A stretch of 32,707 bases of DNA. It comes from Euryarchaeota archaeon UBA136 (GTDB lineage Archaea > Thermoplasmatota > Poseidoniia > MGIII > CG-Epi1). The position numbers were made by a program, and so were the translations under genes. This document shows, one piece after another, positions 8,062 to 16,510 of this stretch. Under the pieces are notes generated by a model. The model had not been told where the DNA came from, did not search any database, and worked only from the letters and a program-made list of their open reading frames with translations. The first letter of the stretch is position 1. Every line of letters begins with the position of its first letter. The DNA lies in the NCBI GenBank assembly GCA_002506485.1, contig DAXQ01000031.1, forward strand, positions 1-32,707, read 5' to 3'.

Positions 8062-8967
8062 TTAGCTTTCGGCTTCTGCGGCAGCCTTTCTTGATTCCTT
8101 GATTTTCTCTGACGCTTGACGTCTTGCCATTCTTTCTTGACGTCTTGCCTCGACACGTTCCATTATCAATTTCATGTACATCGCGTCATGTTCCATGAGT
8201 GGAGAATCCGAGATGGTTATGATGTTGTAGTCATTCTCGAGAATGACCTCTGCCAAATATTCGAATTTAATCTCTCCTTTCTTGATTGGAGAATAGTGTC
8301 TCTCGTTTCCTTCAGTATCAAATTCAACACCAGCGAAATGGGTGTAAAATGTTTTCAGCCCCAAGGAATTCTCAAAGAAATCAAAGACACGCTTGAAACT
8401 TTCACGATCGTTCATCCAGCGATTTCCCCTAGCGTGCAAATGTGGCCAATTGATAACAGGTTGGATACCTTTCACTTTTCGACAGATTTCAGCTACTTCC
8501 CTGACACTTCCAAAAAGATCTGGTTTTCCAGATAACTCAATACCGATTTGAGAGCTGTAATTGTTAGCGTAATAATGATTGCGCATATCCTTGAATATTG
8601 GTATGAGAGTCTTGATTGCCTCTTCAGACGAAACCCCATGGTAAGGTCCAATGTGTGTGACTACATTCCCGGCATCGATTTTATTTCCGACTTCACCTGC
8701 GAACTCAAGGAATTTTTTTGACTTATTGCGCATGTACCCATTACCCAAAAAGTCCATGTAGTAAGGGGCATGAATGGCCATATGAATATCCAGGGACTGT
8801 GCAATTTCACCTAGTTCCTCGAAGTCCTCTAATTCGTCGACATACTTACCTCTTACCAGTTGGATTTCCATACAATGTAAACCTAGAGCATGAATGTCTT
8901 CAATTCCATCTCTGATAGTCCTTCCTTTGCAGGAAAGAGGTATCCCTGCTGGCCCAAACCTAATCAT
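8062..8967 (-). CDS. Endonuclease IV/xylose isomerase-like TIM barrel protein
   Basis: This 301-residue protein fits the archaeal branch of the endonuclease IV (AP endonuclease 2) TIM-barrel family, which cleaves abasic sites using three metal ions. Metal-ligand positions can be traced: His66 (AIHAPYY), His105 (VTHIGPYHG), Glu144 (GIELSGK), Asn173 and His176 (INWPHLHARG), His210 (YTHFAG), Glu222 and His224 (ERHYSP), Asp254 (ISDSPL). Compared with E. coli Nfo, three ligands differ (Asp to Asn at 173, Asp to Glu at 222, Glu to Asp at 254), so activity may be altered. A charged Arg/Ala-rich helix of about 30 residues ends the protein. A TATA-like GTAATTATAG (8991-9000) precedes the ATG. A sugar isomerase of the same fold is the alternative. 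Confidence 0.72.
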   Translation of the reverse strand: MIRFGPAGIPLSCKGRTIRDGIEDIHALGLHCMEIQLVRGKYVDELEDFEELGEIAQSLDIHMAIHAPYYMDFLGNGYMRNKSKKFLEFAGEVGNKIDAGNVVTHIGPYHGVSSEEAIKTLIPIFKDMRNHYYANNYSSQIGIELSGKPDLFGSVREVAEICRKVKGIQPVINWPHLHARGNRWMNDRESFKRVFDFFENSLGLKTFYTHFAGVEFDTEGNERHYSPIKKGEIKFEYLAEVILENDYNIITISDSPLMEHDAMYMKLIMERVEARRQERMARRQASEKIKESRKAAAEAES

Positions 8968-8990
8968 CGTTCATCGCGGATTGAATGGTC

Positions 8991-9000
8991 CTATAATTAC
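8991..9000 (-). promoter_or_regulatory. TATA-like box for the endonuclease IV-like gene
   Basis: GTAATTATAG on the minus strand lies 24-33 bases before ATG 8967, within the 124-base divergent gap shared with leuS. The leuS side shows TTTTTAAG at 9064-9071, 21-28 bases before its GTG. Confidence 0.4.
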
Positions 9001-9091
9001 TATTGGTTACTTTTGACCTATTTTTCACTCTTTTATTGCTCCCGCTAGATGGTTTTGTCTAAGTTTTTAAGGGTCCCTCTTCTCGCGTTTT

Positions 9092-11953
9092 GTGAATCCC
9101 CAAGCCTTGGAAAAGAAATGGCAGAAAAAATGGGAAGAGGCTCGACTATTCGAGTCAGAGCCAAGGGAAGATCAAGACAAGTATTTCGTGAATTCCCCTT
9201 ATCCTTACATGAACGGATATCTGCATCTGGGCCATGCATTCACTTATCTCAGAGCCGACATGGTTTCTCGTTATCAAAGAATGAAGAATAAGAATGTACT
9301 TTTCCCTTTTGCTTTCCATTGTACTGGGACTCCAATTGTGGCTGCTGCTCAAAGGGTCAAGGAGGGTGAAAAGGGCCAGATAAACGCGTTAAAGCAGATG
9401 GGCCTAAGTAAAACTCTTATCAAAACGTTTTCAAAGCCAGAAGAATGGACAAAGCATTTTCCAGACAAGGCAATCGAGGATCTAAAGAAATTCGGAACTT
9501 CTATTGATTGGAGGCGCAGTTTCATCACAACCAGTTTGAACCCACCTTATGACGGATTTATACGTTGGCAATTCAACAAATTATTAGCTGGAGAGTATCT
9601 AATCAAAGGTACTTTTCCAGTTGTATGGTGCCCTAAAAGAGAAACTGTTGTAGGAGACCATGATCGCCTTTCAGGTGAAGGAGAAACACCCCAAGAGTAC
9701 ACCTTGTTAAAATTCAAAGGCGAAGATCATTTTCTTATCGCAGCAACTTTACGTCCCGAGACAGTTTTTGGTCAAACCAATTTATGGGTAGATGGTGATG
9801 GAACTTACACTAAAGCTAAAGTCGGAAATGAGACTTGGGTAATGTCTCAGAAAATGCCGTTCAAGCTTAAGTTACAAGGACACAAAGTCAAGGAATTAGG
9901 TAAAATTCAAGGCAGGGATTTAATCGGTCAAAAGTATATGGCACCCCAAATTGGTAATGAAATAATAGTCCTTCCATCTAAATTTTGTGATGCTTCAATT
10001 GGTTCTGGAATCGTAACCTCTGTACCAAGTGACTCCCCAGATGATTACCAGGGCCTTGTGGATTTGCAGAACTCATCCTCAGATTGTGAAAAGTGGGGTT
10101 TGGATTATGAATTGGTGACGTCAGTCCAACCTATCGCTATTCTGGATTCAGGAGAGATGGGCACGCTTCCAGCACCCAAACTCTGTAAAGAATTGGGAAT
10201 AAAGAATCAGACCCAGAGGAAAAAATTGGAACAGGCTAAACAAGATTTGTACATGCATAGTTTCAATCATGGAATCATGCTTGATTCCACAGAGTATGTT
10301 GCCGGCAAACCTGTTGAAGAGGCTCGTGAAATTGTCAAGGATAAATTGATTGAAGAAGGAAAGGCCGTAATCTACTATGAGCTAACCGGTCCTGTTGAGT
10401 CACGCTGGCTTGCAGACTGTGTGGTCAAAATAGTGGATAATCAATGGTTCTTGGAATATAGTAGTGAAGAGTGGACCAAGACTACTGAGAAGGCTCTTGA
10501 GACAATGGAACTATATCCTTTCAAGGCCCGGAGTCAATTTGAATATGTTTTACAATGGCTGAAGAACTGGGCCTGCGTTCGTGAAAAAGGTCTGGGAACT
10601 AAATTACCTTGGGATGATAATTGGGTTATCGAATCACTAAGTGATTCAACCATTTACATGGCCTACTACACAGTAGCCCATTATCTGAAGGATTTGAATG
10701 AAAAGCAACTCAAAGAGTCATTGTTCGATGCAATATTTGGAGATGGGAATACCAAGCTAGCAGCTGAAGAAAGTGGAGTGAAGCAAGCAGAGATTATCAG
10801 ATGGAGAAACGAATTCAACTATTGGTATCCTTACGATTTGCGAGTAAGTGGTAAAGATTTGATACAGAATCATTTGTCGTTTAGTTTGTACAACCACACA
10901 GCCATGTTCGGGGAAGATAAATGGCCTAGAGGCTTTGCCGTCAATGGTTGGGTTCTCGTGGAGGGGGAAAAAATGTCTAAATCCAAAGGTAATTTTTTCA
11001 CTCTCAAAGAGTTGACATCTAAATATGGTGCCGATGTCGTCCGTTTTACACTGTGCAATGCCGGAGAAGGCCTTGATGATCCTAATTGGGAGATCTCGTT
11101 TGCGGAAACTGCCGGCAAGAAACTGAAGAATTGGCTATCATTTGTAAAGAAGAATAAAGGCAAGGGCCGAACTACAACGCATCCTATTGACACATGGTTC
11201 CGTGAGATTATGGCCAGTATTGCACATCAAGCTAATGCTGCATCTGAAAGACTGAAATTTAGAACCTCCACTCGTCTCCTTTTCTTTGAACTCCCTCAAT
11301 ATTTCAAATGGTACATCCAAAGAGCTGACGAACCACACGTAGAAATATTGAAAGAATACATTTCGATTGTAAATAGAGGGATTGCACCCATTGTACCTCA
11401 TACTGCAGAAGAGGCTTGGTCTCTTTCAGGAGAAGAAGATTTCATCCTAAATCAACCATTCCCTGAAGGTCATAAACCAGATTTAAACTTGATAACAGGA
11501 GAAGATTTGGTTAAGCAAACTTTAGAAGATACAAGGGCCATTTTGAGTATTGCAGGAATTGACAATCCAGAAGAGATTGTGTTTATCGTTGCACCAGAAT
11601 GGAAATGGAACGCAGTCCATACCGCAGGGGAATTGGCAGATAGTAGAGGGCAAGTAAAGCTGGCTCAGCTTATTTCCGGTGTTATGCCCACCATACCGTC
11701 AGAATCCAAGAAATTAGGGGCAGATTTCCTGAAAAAATGGGTGTTAAAGGACATTCCTTCCTTGGGTCCAGACTGGCAGAGCAAATACGCTCAGCAAGTG
11801 GACGAAGCAGAAATATTGTCAGCTTCGGTAGATTTTTTCACCAGTATATTTAACTGTAAAATCACAGTTGTAAATGCAGATCAAGCAAAGTCAAGTATGG
11901 CATCCAAGACAAATCAGAGTTCGCCTTTAAGACCAGCTATTTTTGTTTCTTAA
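9092..11953 (+). CDS. leuS: Leucyl-tRNA synthetase, archaeal type
   Basis: This 953-residue class I synthetase charges tRNA-Leu. The HIGH motif is HLGH at 45-48 (in PYPYMNGYLHLGHAF) and the KMSKS motif is intact at about residue 626 (EKMSKSKGN). Between them lies a long CP1 editing insertion, recognisable by the early RPETVFGQTNLWV and the later GSGIVTSVPSDSPDDY. The C-terminus holds an anticodon-binding helical domain and an archaeal C-terminal extension. Length is typical of archaeal/eukaryotic LeuRS rather than the bacterial type. Translation probably starts at GTG 9092, with the TATA-like TTTTTAAG upstream; the next in-frame starts would remove the conserved N-terminal helix. Nothing suggests truncation. 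It is probably transcribed alone. Confidence 0.96.
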   Translation: MNPQALEKKWQKKWEEARLFESEPREDQDKYFVNSPYPYMNGYLHLGHAFTYLRADMVSRYQRMKNKNVLFPFAFHCTGTPIVAAAQRVKEGEKGQINALKQMGLSKTLIKTFSKPEEWTKHFPDKAIEDLKKFGTSIDWRRSFITTSLNPPYDGFIRWQFNKLLAGEYLIKGTFPVVWCPKRETVVGDHDRLSGEGETPQEYTLLKFKGEDHFLIAATLRPETVFGQTNLWVDGDGTYTKAKVGNETWVMSQKMPFKLKLQGHKVKELGKIQGRDLIGQKYMAPQIGNEIIVLPSKFCDASIGSGIVTSVPSDSPDDYQGLVDLQNSSSDCEKWGLDYELVTSVQPIAILDSGEMGTLPAPKLCKELGIKNQTQRKKLEQAKQDLYMHSFNHGIMLDSTEYVAGKPVEEAREIVKDKLIEEGKAVIYYELTGPVESRWLADCVVKIVDNQWFLEYSSEEWTKTTEKALETMELYPFKARSQFEYVLQWLKNWACVREKGLGTKLPWDDNWVIESLSDSTIYMAYYTVAHYLKDLNEKQLKESLFDAIFGDGNTKLAAEESGVKQAEIIRWRNEFNYWYPYDLRVSGKDLIQNHLSFSLYNHTAMFGEDKWPRGFAVNGWVLVEGEKMSKSKGNFFTLKELTSKYGADVVRFTLCNAGEGLDDPNWEISFAETAGKKLKNWLSFVKKNKGKGRTTTHPIDTWFREIMASIAHQANAASERLKFRTSTRLLFFELPQYFKWYIQRADEPHVEILKEYISIVNRGIAPIVPHTAEEAWSLSGEEDFILNQPFPEGHKPDLNLITGEDLVKQTLEDTRAILSIAGIDNPEEIVFIVAPEWKWNAVHTAGELADSRGQVKLAQLISGVMPTIPSESKKLGADFLKKWVLKDIPSLGPDWQSKYAQQVDEAEILSASVDFFTSIFNCKITVVNADQAKSSMASKTNQSSPLRPAIFVS

Positions 11954-11967
11954 TTGTCGATTTATCG

Positions 11968-12020
11968 TCTATAAAACATACTCGTAAACATATAGTTAAT
12001 ACTTGCCAATCTTTATAAAT
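11968..12020 (+). promoter_or_regulatory. Tandem TATA boxes before the PKD/CARDB surface protein
   Basis: Two TATA matches lie in the 124-base gap after leuS: TCTATAAAAC (11968-11977) and CTTTATAAAT (12011-12020). The nearer one predicts initiation around 12045 and a leader of roughly 30 bases; the farther one predicts initiation near 12003. Confidence 0.5.
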
Positions 12021-12077
12021 GCCGCCCTTGTCCGGCGGTCCCCGTGTTAGAGGTTATCCTCTTGGGAGTGACAAAAA

Positions 12078-14378
12078 ATGACTAAACAGCGTCAATCACG
12101 AACAGCCTTGCTAGCCGTAGCTATGCTCTTGTCCGGAGCTTTTTTGGGGCTTGTAATATCAGATAATGCATCTGCTGGAAATCACAATATAGATGGTTTT
12201 GTACAACCTAATCTTGCAGGTGTGACAGTTACTGTTCTGAATAGCGACACTGGTGCTTCCGAAAATACGGCAACGGAAGATGACGGATACTATTCTTTCA
12301 GCGGTCTTGCATCTGGTAATTATCTTGTTAGATTTGTCAAATCCGGTTACCTCTCTGAATTAGAGGAGTGGGAAATCAATAGCGATGGAAGTATGGATGA
12401 TGTTACTATGGTTGGAGTTCCTTCAGGAGATACAACTATCAGTGGTAATGTCTCAGATTCAGATGGATCTGTTGCGGGTGCAACTATTTCAATTCGTTCC
12501 ACAACCGTTGAGGATTCTTGGTGGACAGGAACAGATGTTGGATATACTTGGACAACAACTACAGACTCTAATGGTAATTATTCATTTTCTGGATTACCTA
12601 CTAACGAGATATTTGCAGTTAGGATAACATCAGACAGTCACTATACCTACACTGCGGATGATGCAATAACATCATCTGTAGGCAGTTTTACTATAACAAA
12701 AGTAGATTCATCCAATAACCAGAATGTTAGGGTAAAAGACACATCAGGAAATACAATTAGTGATGCCACAGTTTTCATGTACGATACAGCAACATCAACT
12801 TGGACTGATTCAACTAAGTTGGGAGGGGCAACCTATGTTCTAAGCCCAGCCAGTGGTTCTGAGATTTATGTATATGCATATCATGCCGGTGCCTCCCCTT
12901 CAGTAATGAAGATAGATTCAGTCTCAGGTACTGGTTCATTCGACATGATCGTCGGTGAGAACGATGCAGCTGACGATAATGTGGTTTACATATCGGTACC
13001 ACCTTCAGATGGAGGTCAGTCAGCTATACCAAAGATTGATGGTAAGATAATCAAGGAGAATACCAATCCTTCAGCCTCAATTACAGTAACAAGTGATACT
13101 ACTGATATGGATGGAATCCATGTTGTAGCGGATGGGGAACAGGTTAATTTCAGTGGACTTTCTTCTTCATCGCCTATTGGGGTTTCACAGTACTCTTGGA
13201 GTTTTGGAACAAGCACGGCCGAGACATCAGGCACATTTTCGTCTGGTTTAGCTTTGGTTACACTTACGGTGACCGATACTTTTGGTGATATTTCTGAAGC
13301 AAATGTGACTATTATGGCTGATGGTAACAATCCTGTTCCAGCAGTCAATGTAATAGTCAAGACGGGCGTCTCCGATGAGGGTGAGGCCTATAATACTTCG
13401 ACATCAAATGTGGATGAAGATTACAATGTGGTTGTGTTCAATGCCTCGGAATCAGACGACGTTGATTCGATGATTTCAGCTTACGCTTGGGACTTTGGTG
13501 ATGGCAACACAGATACTGGCGATGTAGTAAGTCATATTTTTGCAGATCCTGGTGATTTCGGTGTTCAGCTTACAGTTACCGATGCAGCCGGTAATTTAGC
13601 TTCAAGCACTACAATCATAACCGTGAACGACATAGAACCACCCAGAGCTGCATTCAATTGGTCTTACACTAATGATACTGGTGGTAATGTTGCTGGAGCG
13701 GCAGTGGAAGGTCTTCCAACACATTTCAATGCTGGCGGAACCAATGATAATTCTGATGGCAATTTGACCTATATCTGGGACTTTGGAGACGGAACTAACG
13801 GAACTGGGGTTACGGTAGATCATACTTTCAATGAAACGTCTGACGAAGCTTTCAATGTCATTCTTGAGGTTACTGATGCTTCCGGCAATAAAGACCAGAT
13901 TAGCTATGGAATTAGTCCTGCCACGATGGATAGGCCCGATATTTTTGCGTCTGAGATAATTTTCGATAATGAGAATCCTTCTGAGGGAGATGTAGTTAAA
14001 ATTTCTACGACAATCAAATTATTGAAGATGAATGTAACAGTGCCTTTTGCAGTTACTTTCTATCTTGATTCAATCAGTAACACTACGGCTATTGATACTG
14101 TAGAGGTTGATAATGGTTCAGTGGCATGGGGAATTGAGAATGCATATAGTGTCAATACCACATGGACTGCTACACCGGGAGCTCATACAATTTATGTACG
14201 AGTAGATTCGACCGATGTTGTTGATGAGGGTGAAGAAAAGAATGATGTGAGCCGTGTTATCACCGTCAGCTCAACCGATGACTCAAGAGATTGGACTTCT
14301 ATTGGTTTGATAGTAGTTGTAGTCCTCTTGGCCTTTGGTGCAGTTGGATATATCTATAGAGATACTCTCTTCAAGTAG
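12078..14378 (+). CDS. Membrane-anchored surface protein with PKD and CARDB domains
   Basis: This 766-residue exported protein has a Sec-type signal peptide with probable cleavage after ASA (residues 31-33). It continues with two carboxypeptidase-regulatory-like beta-sandwiches at about 37-110 and 118-200 (GYYSFSGLASGNY, GNYSFSGLP), then a related partial unit at about 215-300. Three PKD-type domains follow at about 335-415, 425-515 and 520-610 (WSFGTS, AWDFGDGNTDTG, IWDFGDGTNGTG), then a CARDB-like domain at about 620-735 ending in VDEGEEKND. One transmembrane helix, about 742-760, leaves a very short YRDTLFK tail inside the cell. Many Asn-X-Ser/Thr sites suggest N-glycosylation. The ATG follows a GGGAGTG ribosome-binding site. 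It probably forms part of the cell surface or an adhesion/polymer-binding structure; the ligand is unknown. Confidence 0.85.
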   Translation: MTKQRQSRTALLAVAMLLSGAFLGLVISDNASAGNHNIDGFVQPNLAGVTVTVLNSDTGASENTATEDDGYYSFSGLASGNYLVRFVKSGYLSELEEWEINSDGSMDDVTMVGVPSGDTTISGNVSDSDGSVAGATISIRSTTVEDSWWTGTDVGYTWTTTTDSNGNYSFSGLPTNEIFAVRITSDSHYTYTADDAITSSVGSFTITKVDSSNNQNVRVKDTSGNTISDATVFMYDTATSTWTDSTKLGGATYVLSPASGSEIYVYAYHAGASPSVMKIDSVSGTGSFDMIVGENDAADDNVVYISVPPSDGGQSAIPKIDGKIIKENTNPSASITVTSDTTDMDGIHVVADGEQVNFSGLSSSSPIGVSQYSWSFGTSTAETSGTFSSGLALVTLTVTDTFGDISEANVTIMADGNNPVPAVNVIVKTGVSDEGEAYNTSTSNVDEDYNVVVFNASESDDVDSMISAYAWDFGDGNTDTGDVVSHIFADPGDFGVQLTVTDAAGNLASSTTIITVNDIEPPRAAFNWSYTNDTGGNVAGAAVEGLPTHFNAGGTNDNSDGNLTYIWDFGDGTNGTGVTVDHTFNETSDEAFNVILEVTDASGNKDQISYGISPATMDRPDIFASEIIFDNENPSEGDVVKISTTIKLLKMNVTVPFAVTFYLDSISNTTAIDTVEVDNGSVAWGIENAYSVNTTWTATPGAHTIYVRVDSTDVVDEGEEKNDVSRVITVSSTDDSRDWTSIGLIVVVVLLAFGAVGYIYRDTLFK

Positions 14379-14385
14379 ATTTATC

Positions 14386-15378
14386 TCAGTGCCCACGCGA
14401 GGCCATTCTGGTCTCTAGTTGGGCTTCTTCAAGACCGGACATAGCGTCTCCTAGGTTCTTTGATATATTTCCAATCAGTTCAGCGTCATCAAAGTGGGCA
14501 GTCGCTTCTACAATGGCCTTGGCCATGGTATTAGGATCATCAGATTTGAATATGCCAGACCCCACAAATATACCATCCATGCCGAATTGCATCATCAGTG
14601 CTGCATCTGCCGGAGTTGCGATTCCGCCAGCAGTGAATGTTACTACAGGTAAACGACCCAGTCGCTTGACGTCTTCTAGAATCTCAAAGACCCCTGCCTC
14701 TATTTCTTTTCTCTCTTTTCCAAAAGCATTGAAACCTGCAGACTCGCCGAGGTTATCTTTGACCTCTCTGTCTAAATCAAAGAATTTCTCTACTACTCGT
14801 GTTGCTATAGGTTTTAGATTACCCGAGGATTGTACAGCCGCGATTTCGGCCTGTAATAATCTTGCATGTCTCATTGCAGCCACCACATTTCCTGTCCCGG
14901 CCTCACCCTTGGTCCTGATCATGGCGGCACCTTCCCAGATACGCCGTATGGCTTCACCTAATGATGTGGCTCCGCAAACAAATGGTACTGTGAACCCGTC
15001 CTTTACGACATGATAGTAAGGGTCCGCCGGAGTTAGAACCTCTGATTCATCAATCATATCTACGCCTAGCGCTTCCAGAACCCTCGCTTCTGCAGAGTGC
15101 CCAATTCTACACTTTGCCATTACAGGAATAGTCGTAAAGTCTATTATTTCCTTAATCATTGATGGGTCTGACATTCTGGCTACTCCTCCGTCAGCCCTAA
15201 TATCTGCAGGCACTCTTTCCAGGGCCATTACAGATACGGCCCCTGCATTCTCAGCGATTGCAGCCTGTTCAGCATTTACAACATCCATAATCACACCTCC
15301 TTTTTGCATTCTGGCAAAACCACGCTTAACCAGTTCTTTGCCATGTCTTAGAGATTCGAGATCTAAATTCAGTGACAT
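14386..15378 (-). CDS. pdxS: Pyridoxal 5'-phosphate synthase lyase subunit PdxS
   Basis: This 330-residue TIM barrel makes vitamin B6 coenzyme from ribose 5-phosphate, glyceraldehyde 3-phosphate and ammonia. Active-site residues are present: Asp32 (GVIMDVVNAEQA), Lys89 (PVMAKCRIGH) that binds the sugar, and Lys157 (MIRTKGEAGTGN). The C-terminal phosphate-binding GGIATPADAALMM and FVGSGIFKS are intact. Like other archaeal homologues it has an insertion of roughly 35 residues before the last strands compared with the Bacillus enzyme. The partner glutaminase PdxT is not in the window. The ATG at 15378 has GGAG before it and lies only 12 bases after the encoded CCA of tRNA-Ala, leaving no room for a separate TATA box. 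Co-transcription with the tRNA is therefore likely. Confidence 0.96.
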   Translation of the reverse strand: MSLNLDLESLRHGKELVKRGFARMQKGGVIMDVVNAEQAAIAENAGAVSVMALERVPADIRADGGVARMSDPSMIKEIIDFTTIPVMAKCRIGHSAEARVLEALGVDMIDESEVLTPADPYYHVVKDGFTVPFVCGATSLGEAIRRIWEGAAMIRTKGEAGTGNVVAAMRHARLLQAEIAAVQSSGNLKPIATRVVEKFFDLDREVKDNLGESAGFNAFGKERKEIEAGVFEILEDVKRLGRLPVVTFTAGGIATPADAALMMQFGMDGIFVGSGIFKSDDPNTMAKAIVEATAHFDDAELIGNISKNLGDAMSGLEEAQLETRMASRGH

Positions 15379-15390
15379 TATCCGCTCCTG

Positions 15391-15467
15391 TGGTGGACCG
15401 GGCGGGATTTGAACCCGCGGCCTCCGCCTTGCGAAGGCGGCAATCTTCCAAGCTGATCTACCGGCCC
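15391..15467 (-). tRNA. tRNA-Ala (anticodon CGC), CCA encoded
   Basis: On the minus strand it folds as a full cloverleaf. The acceptor GGGCCGG pairs with CCGGTCC, including the G3-U70 wobble that marks alanine tRNAs. The D stem GATC/GATT is present. The anticodon stem CCGCC/GGCGG holds loop TTCGCAA, anticodon CGC at 34-36. The T stem GCGGG/CCCGC has loop TTCAAAT. Discriminator A73 is followed by an encoded CCA at 15391-15393. No intron. It lies 37 bases after the DUF1292-like gene and 12 bases before pdxS on the same strand. Confidence 0.96.
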
Positions 15468-15504
15468 TTCAGCTGAGCCTAGACTGTCCAGAAAATCAAC
15501 TTTA

Positions 15505-16320
15505 CTAGGCAGCACTACTAGATTCCAAGTGCATAGCTGCAGCTTCACTTAGATCCTCATATAAGTCTTGGTTATCAACACCAGAGTAGGAGATATTTCC
15601 TCCTCTCCCCCGGTTAATTTTCATTATTTCGAATTCAGAGGCATTGTCTCCATCAGTATAGGACATGATTGCATATTCAGCCCCTTCAACTTCTAAAGCT
15701 CCATGTATTCTCATCTTAATTTCATTTCCAGTTTCATCTTCAAATACCTCAAATTCATTAGTTTCAGGTTCTTTCCCTTTGCTCCTCAACCCAAACGTAG
15801 GCATTCCCCAACCCTTGGACTTAGTTTCTTCAGAAGTGATTTCTCTCCCCATAGCTTTGGACCAAGAATTGATAACATCTTCTTGATTCATTCCAGCAGC
15901 TAATTCTATTTTCTTCCAATTATTTAGAATCCAAGGCGGATTTTCAAACTTTGTAGATAGTGCCTGAACAAACATTCGCAGATCATTGGGGTTCTGACAC
16001 CCCAACTTCAGTTCCAAATATGAATTACGGGGCGTCCCAAAGAAGCCCTTGTATTTTTGTGAAGTGAGTCGTGCTTTGAAACCAGCGAAACGAAAGGATA
16101 GACTCCAGTTCATTTCATCAAAGCCGCTTGAGCGAAGTCTAATCTTTGCGTTATCATCAACACTCTGGCAAGCTTCCCAGAATTTTTCTCCAAAGTCCGT
16201 AAACCAGATTAAGCCAAAAGTACCTCTGTTTTTTGTCTCTATCCTCCCCGAACTGAGTGCACGTCGCTTTACCAACGGGTGCTTGCTACGGGGCTGAGCC
16301 AGAAGTGTTACAGAATGCAC
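15505..16320 (-). CDS. Hypothetical protein with C-terminal DUF1292-like domain
   Basis: This 271-residue protein has no signal peptide or membrane segment. The first 160 or so residues are not recognisable; they look like a compact alpha/beta region rich in aromatic residues (FGLIWFTDF, KYKGFFGTPRNSYLELKL). Residues about 190-265 resemble DUF1292, a small domain known mostly from Firmicutes: FEVFEDETGNEIKMRI, then EGAEYAIMSYTDGD, an EFEIMKINR strand and a closing helix. The start is GTG 16320, with GTTTTATGC (16342-16350) 22-30 bases upstream as a TATA box. It may be co-transcribed with tRNA-Ala and pdxS. The function is unknown, and the DUF1292 match is by pattern only. Confidence 0.6.
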   Translation of the reverse strand: MHSVTLLAQPRSKHPLVKRRALSSGRIETKNRGTFGLIWFTDFGEKFWEACQSVDDNAKIRLRSSGFDEMNWSLSFRFAGFKARLTSQKYKGFFGTPRNSYLELKLGCQNPNDLRMFVQALSTKFENPPWILNNWKKIELAAGMNQEDVINSWSKAMGREITSEETKSKGWGMPTFGLRSKGKEPETNEFEVFEDETGNEIKMRIHGALEVEGAEYAIMSYTDGDNASEFEIMKINRGRGGNISYSGVDNQDLYEDLSEAAAMHLESSSAA

Positions 16321-16341
16321 TAATTTGACACCAAAAGGGAT

Positions 16342-16369
16342 GCATAAAACGTCACCGCTAACTTTAATA
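16342..16369. promoter_or_regulatory. Back-to-back TATA boxes, DUF1292-like gene and dnaG
   Basis: The 190-base divergent gap (16321-16510) holds GTTTTATGC on the minus strand (16342-16350), placed for the DUF1292-like gene. It also holds ACTTTAATA on the plus strand (16361-16369), the best candidate for dnaG. The dnaG box predicts initiation near 16393 and a leader of about 118 bases. Confidence 0.4.
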
Positions 16370-16500
16370 ATACCACACTGACACGGAAATCGGCCTCTGG
16401 GCCACTGACGGTAATCAATTCACAATTAGATCCTTGTCTTCTTACGAGAGGTTCAAGGAGTATGGAATTAGTCCGCCCTTGGTTAGAGGCAGTATGCAAA

Positions 16501-16506
16501 AGGTGG
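16501..16506 (+). promoter_or_regulatory. Strong ribosome-binding site of dnaG
   Basis: AGGTGG sits four bases before ATG 16511 and is among the clearest Shine-Dalgarno matches in the window. It fixes the start and fits an mRNA with a true leader, unlike the leaderless neighbours. Confidence 0.7.
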
Positions 16507-16510
16507 TACA

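Noticed and set aside
14513..15013. Plus-strand 166-codon frame within pdxS
   Set aside because: It lies antisense to a strongly conserved gene and has no supporting signals.
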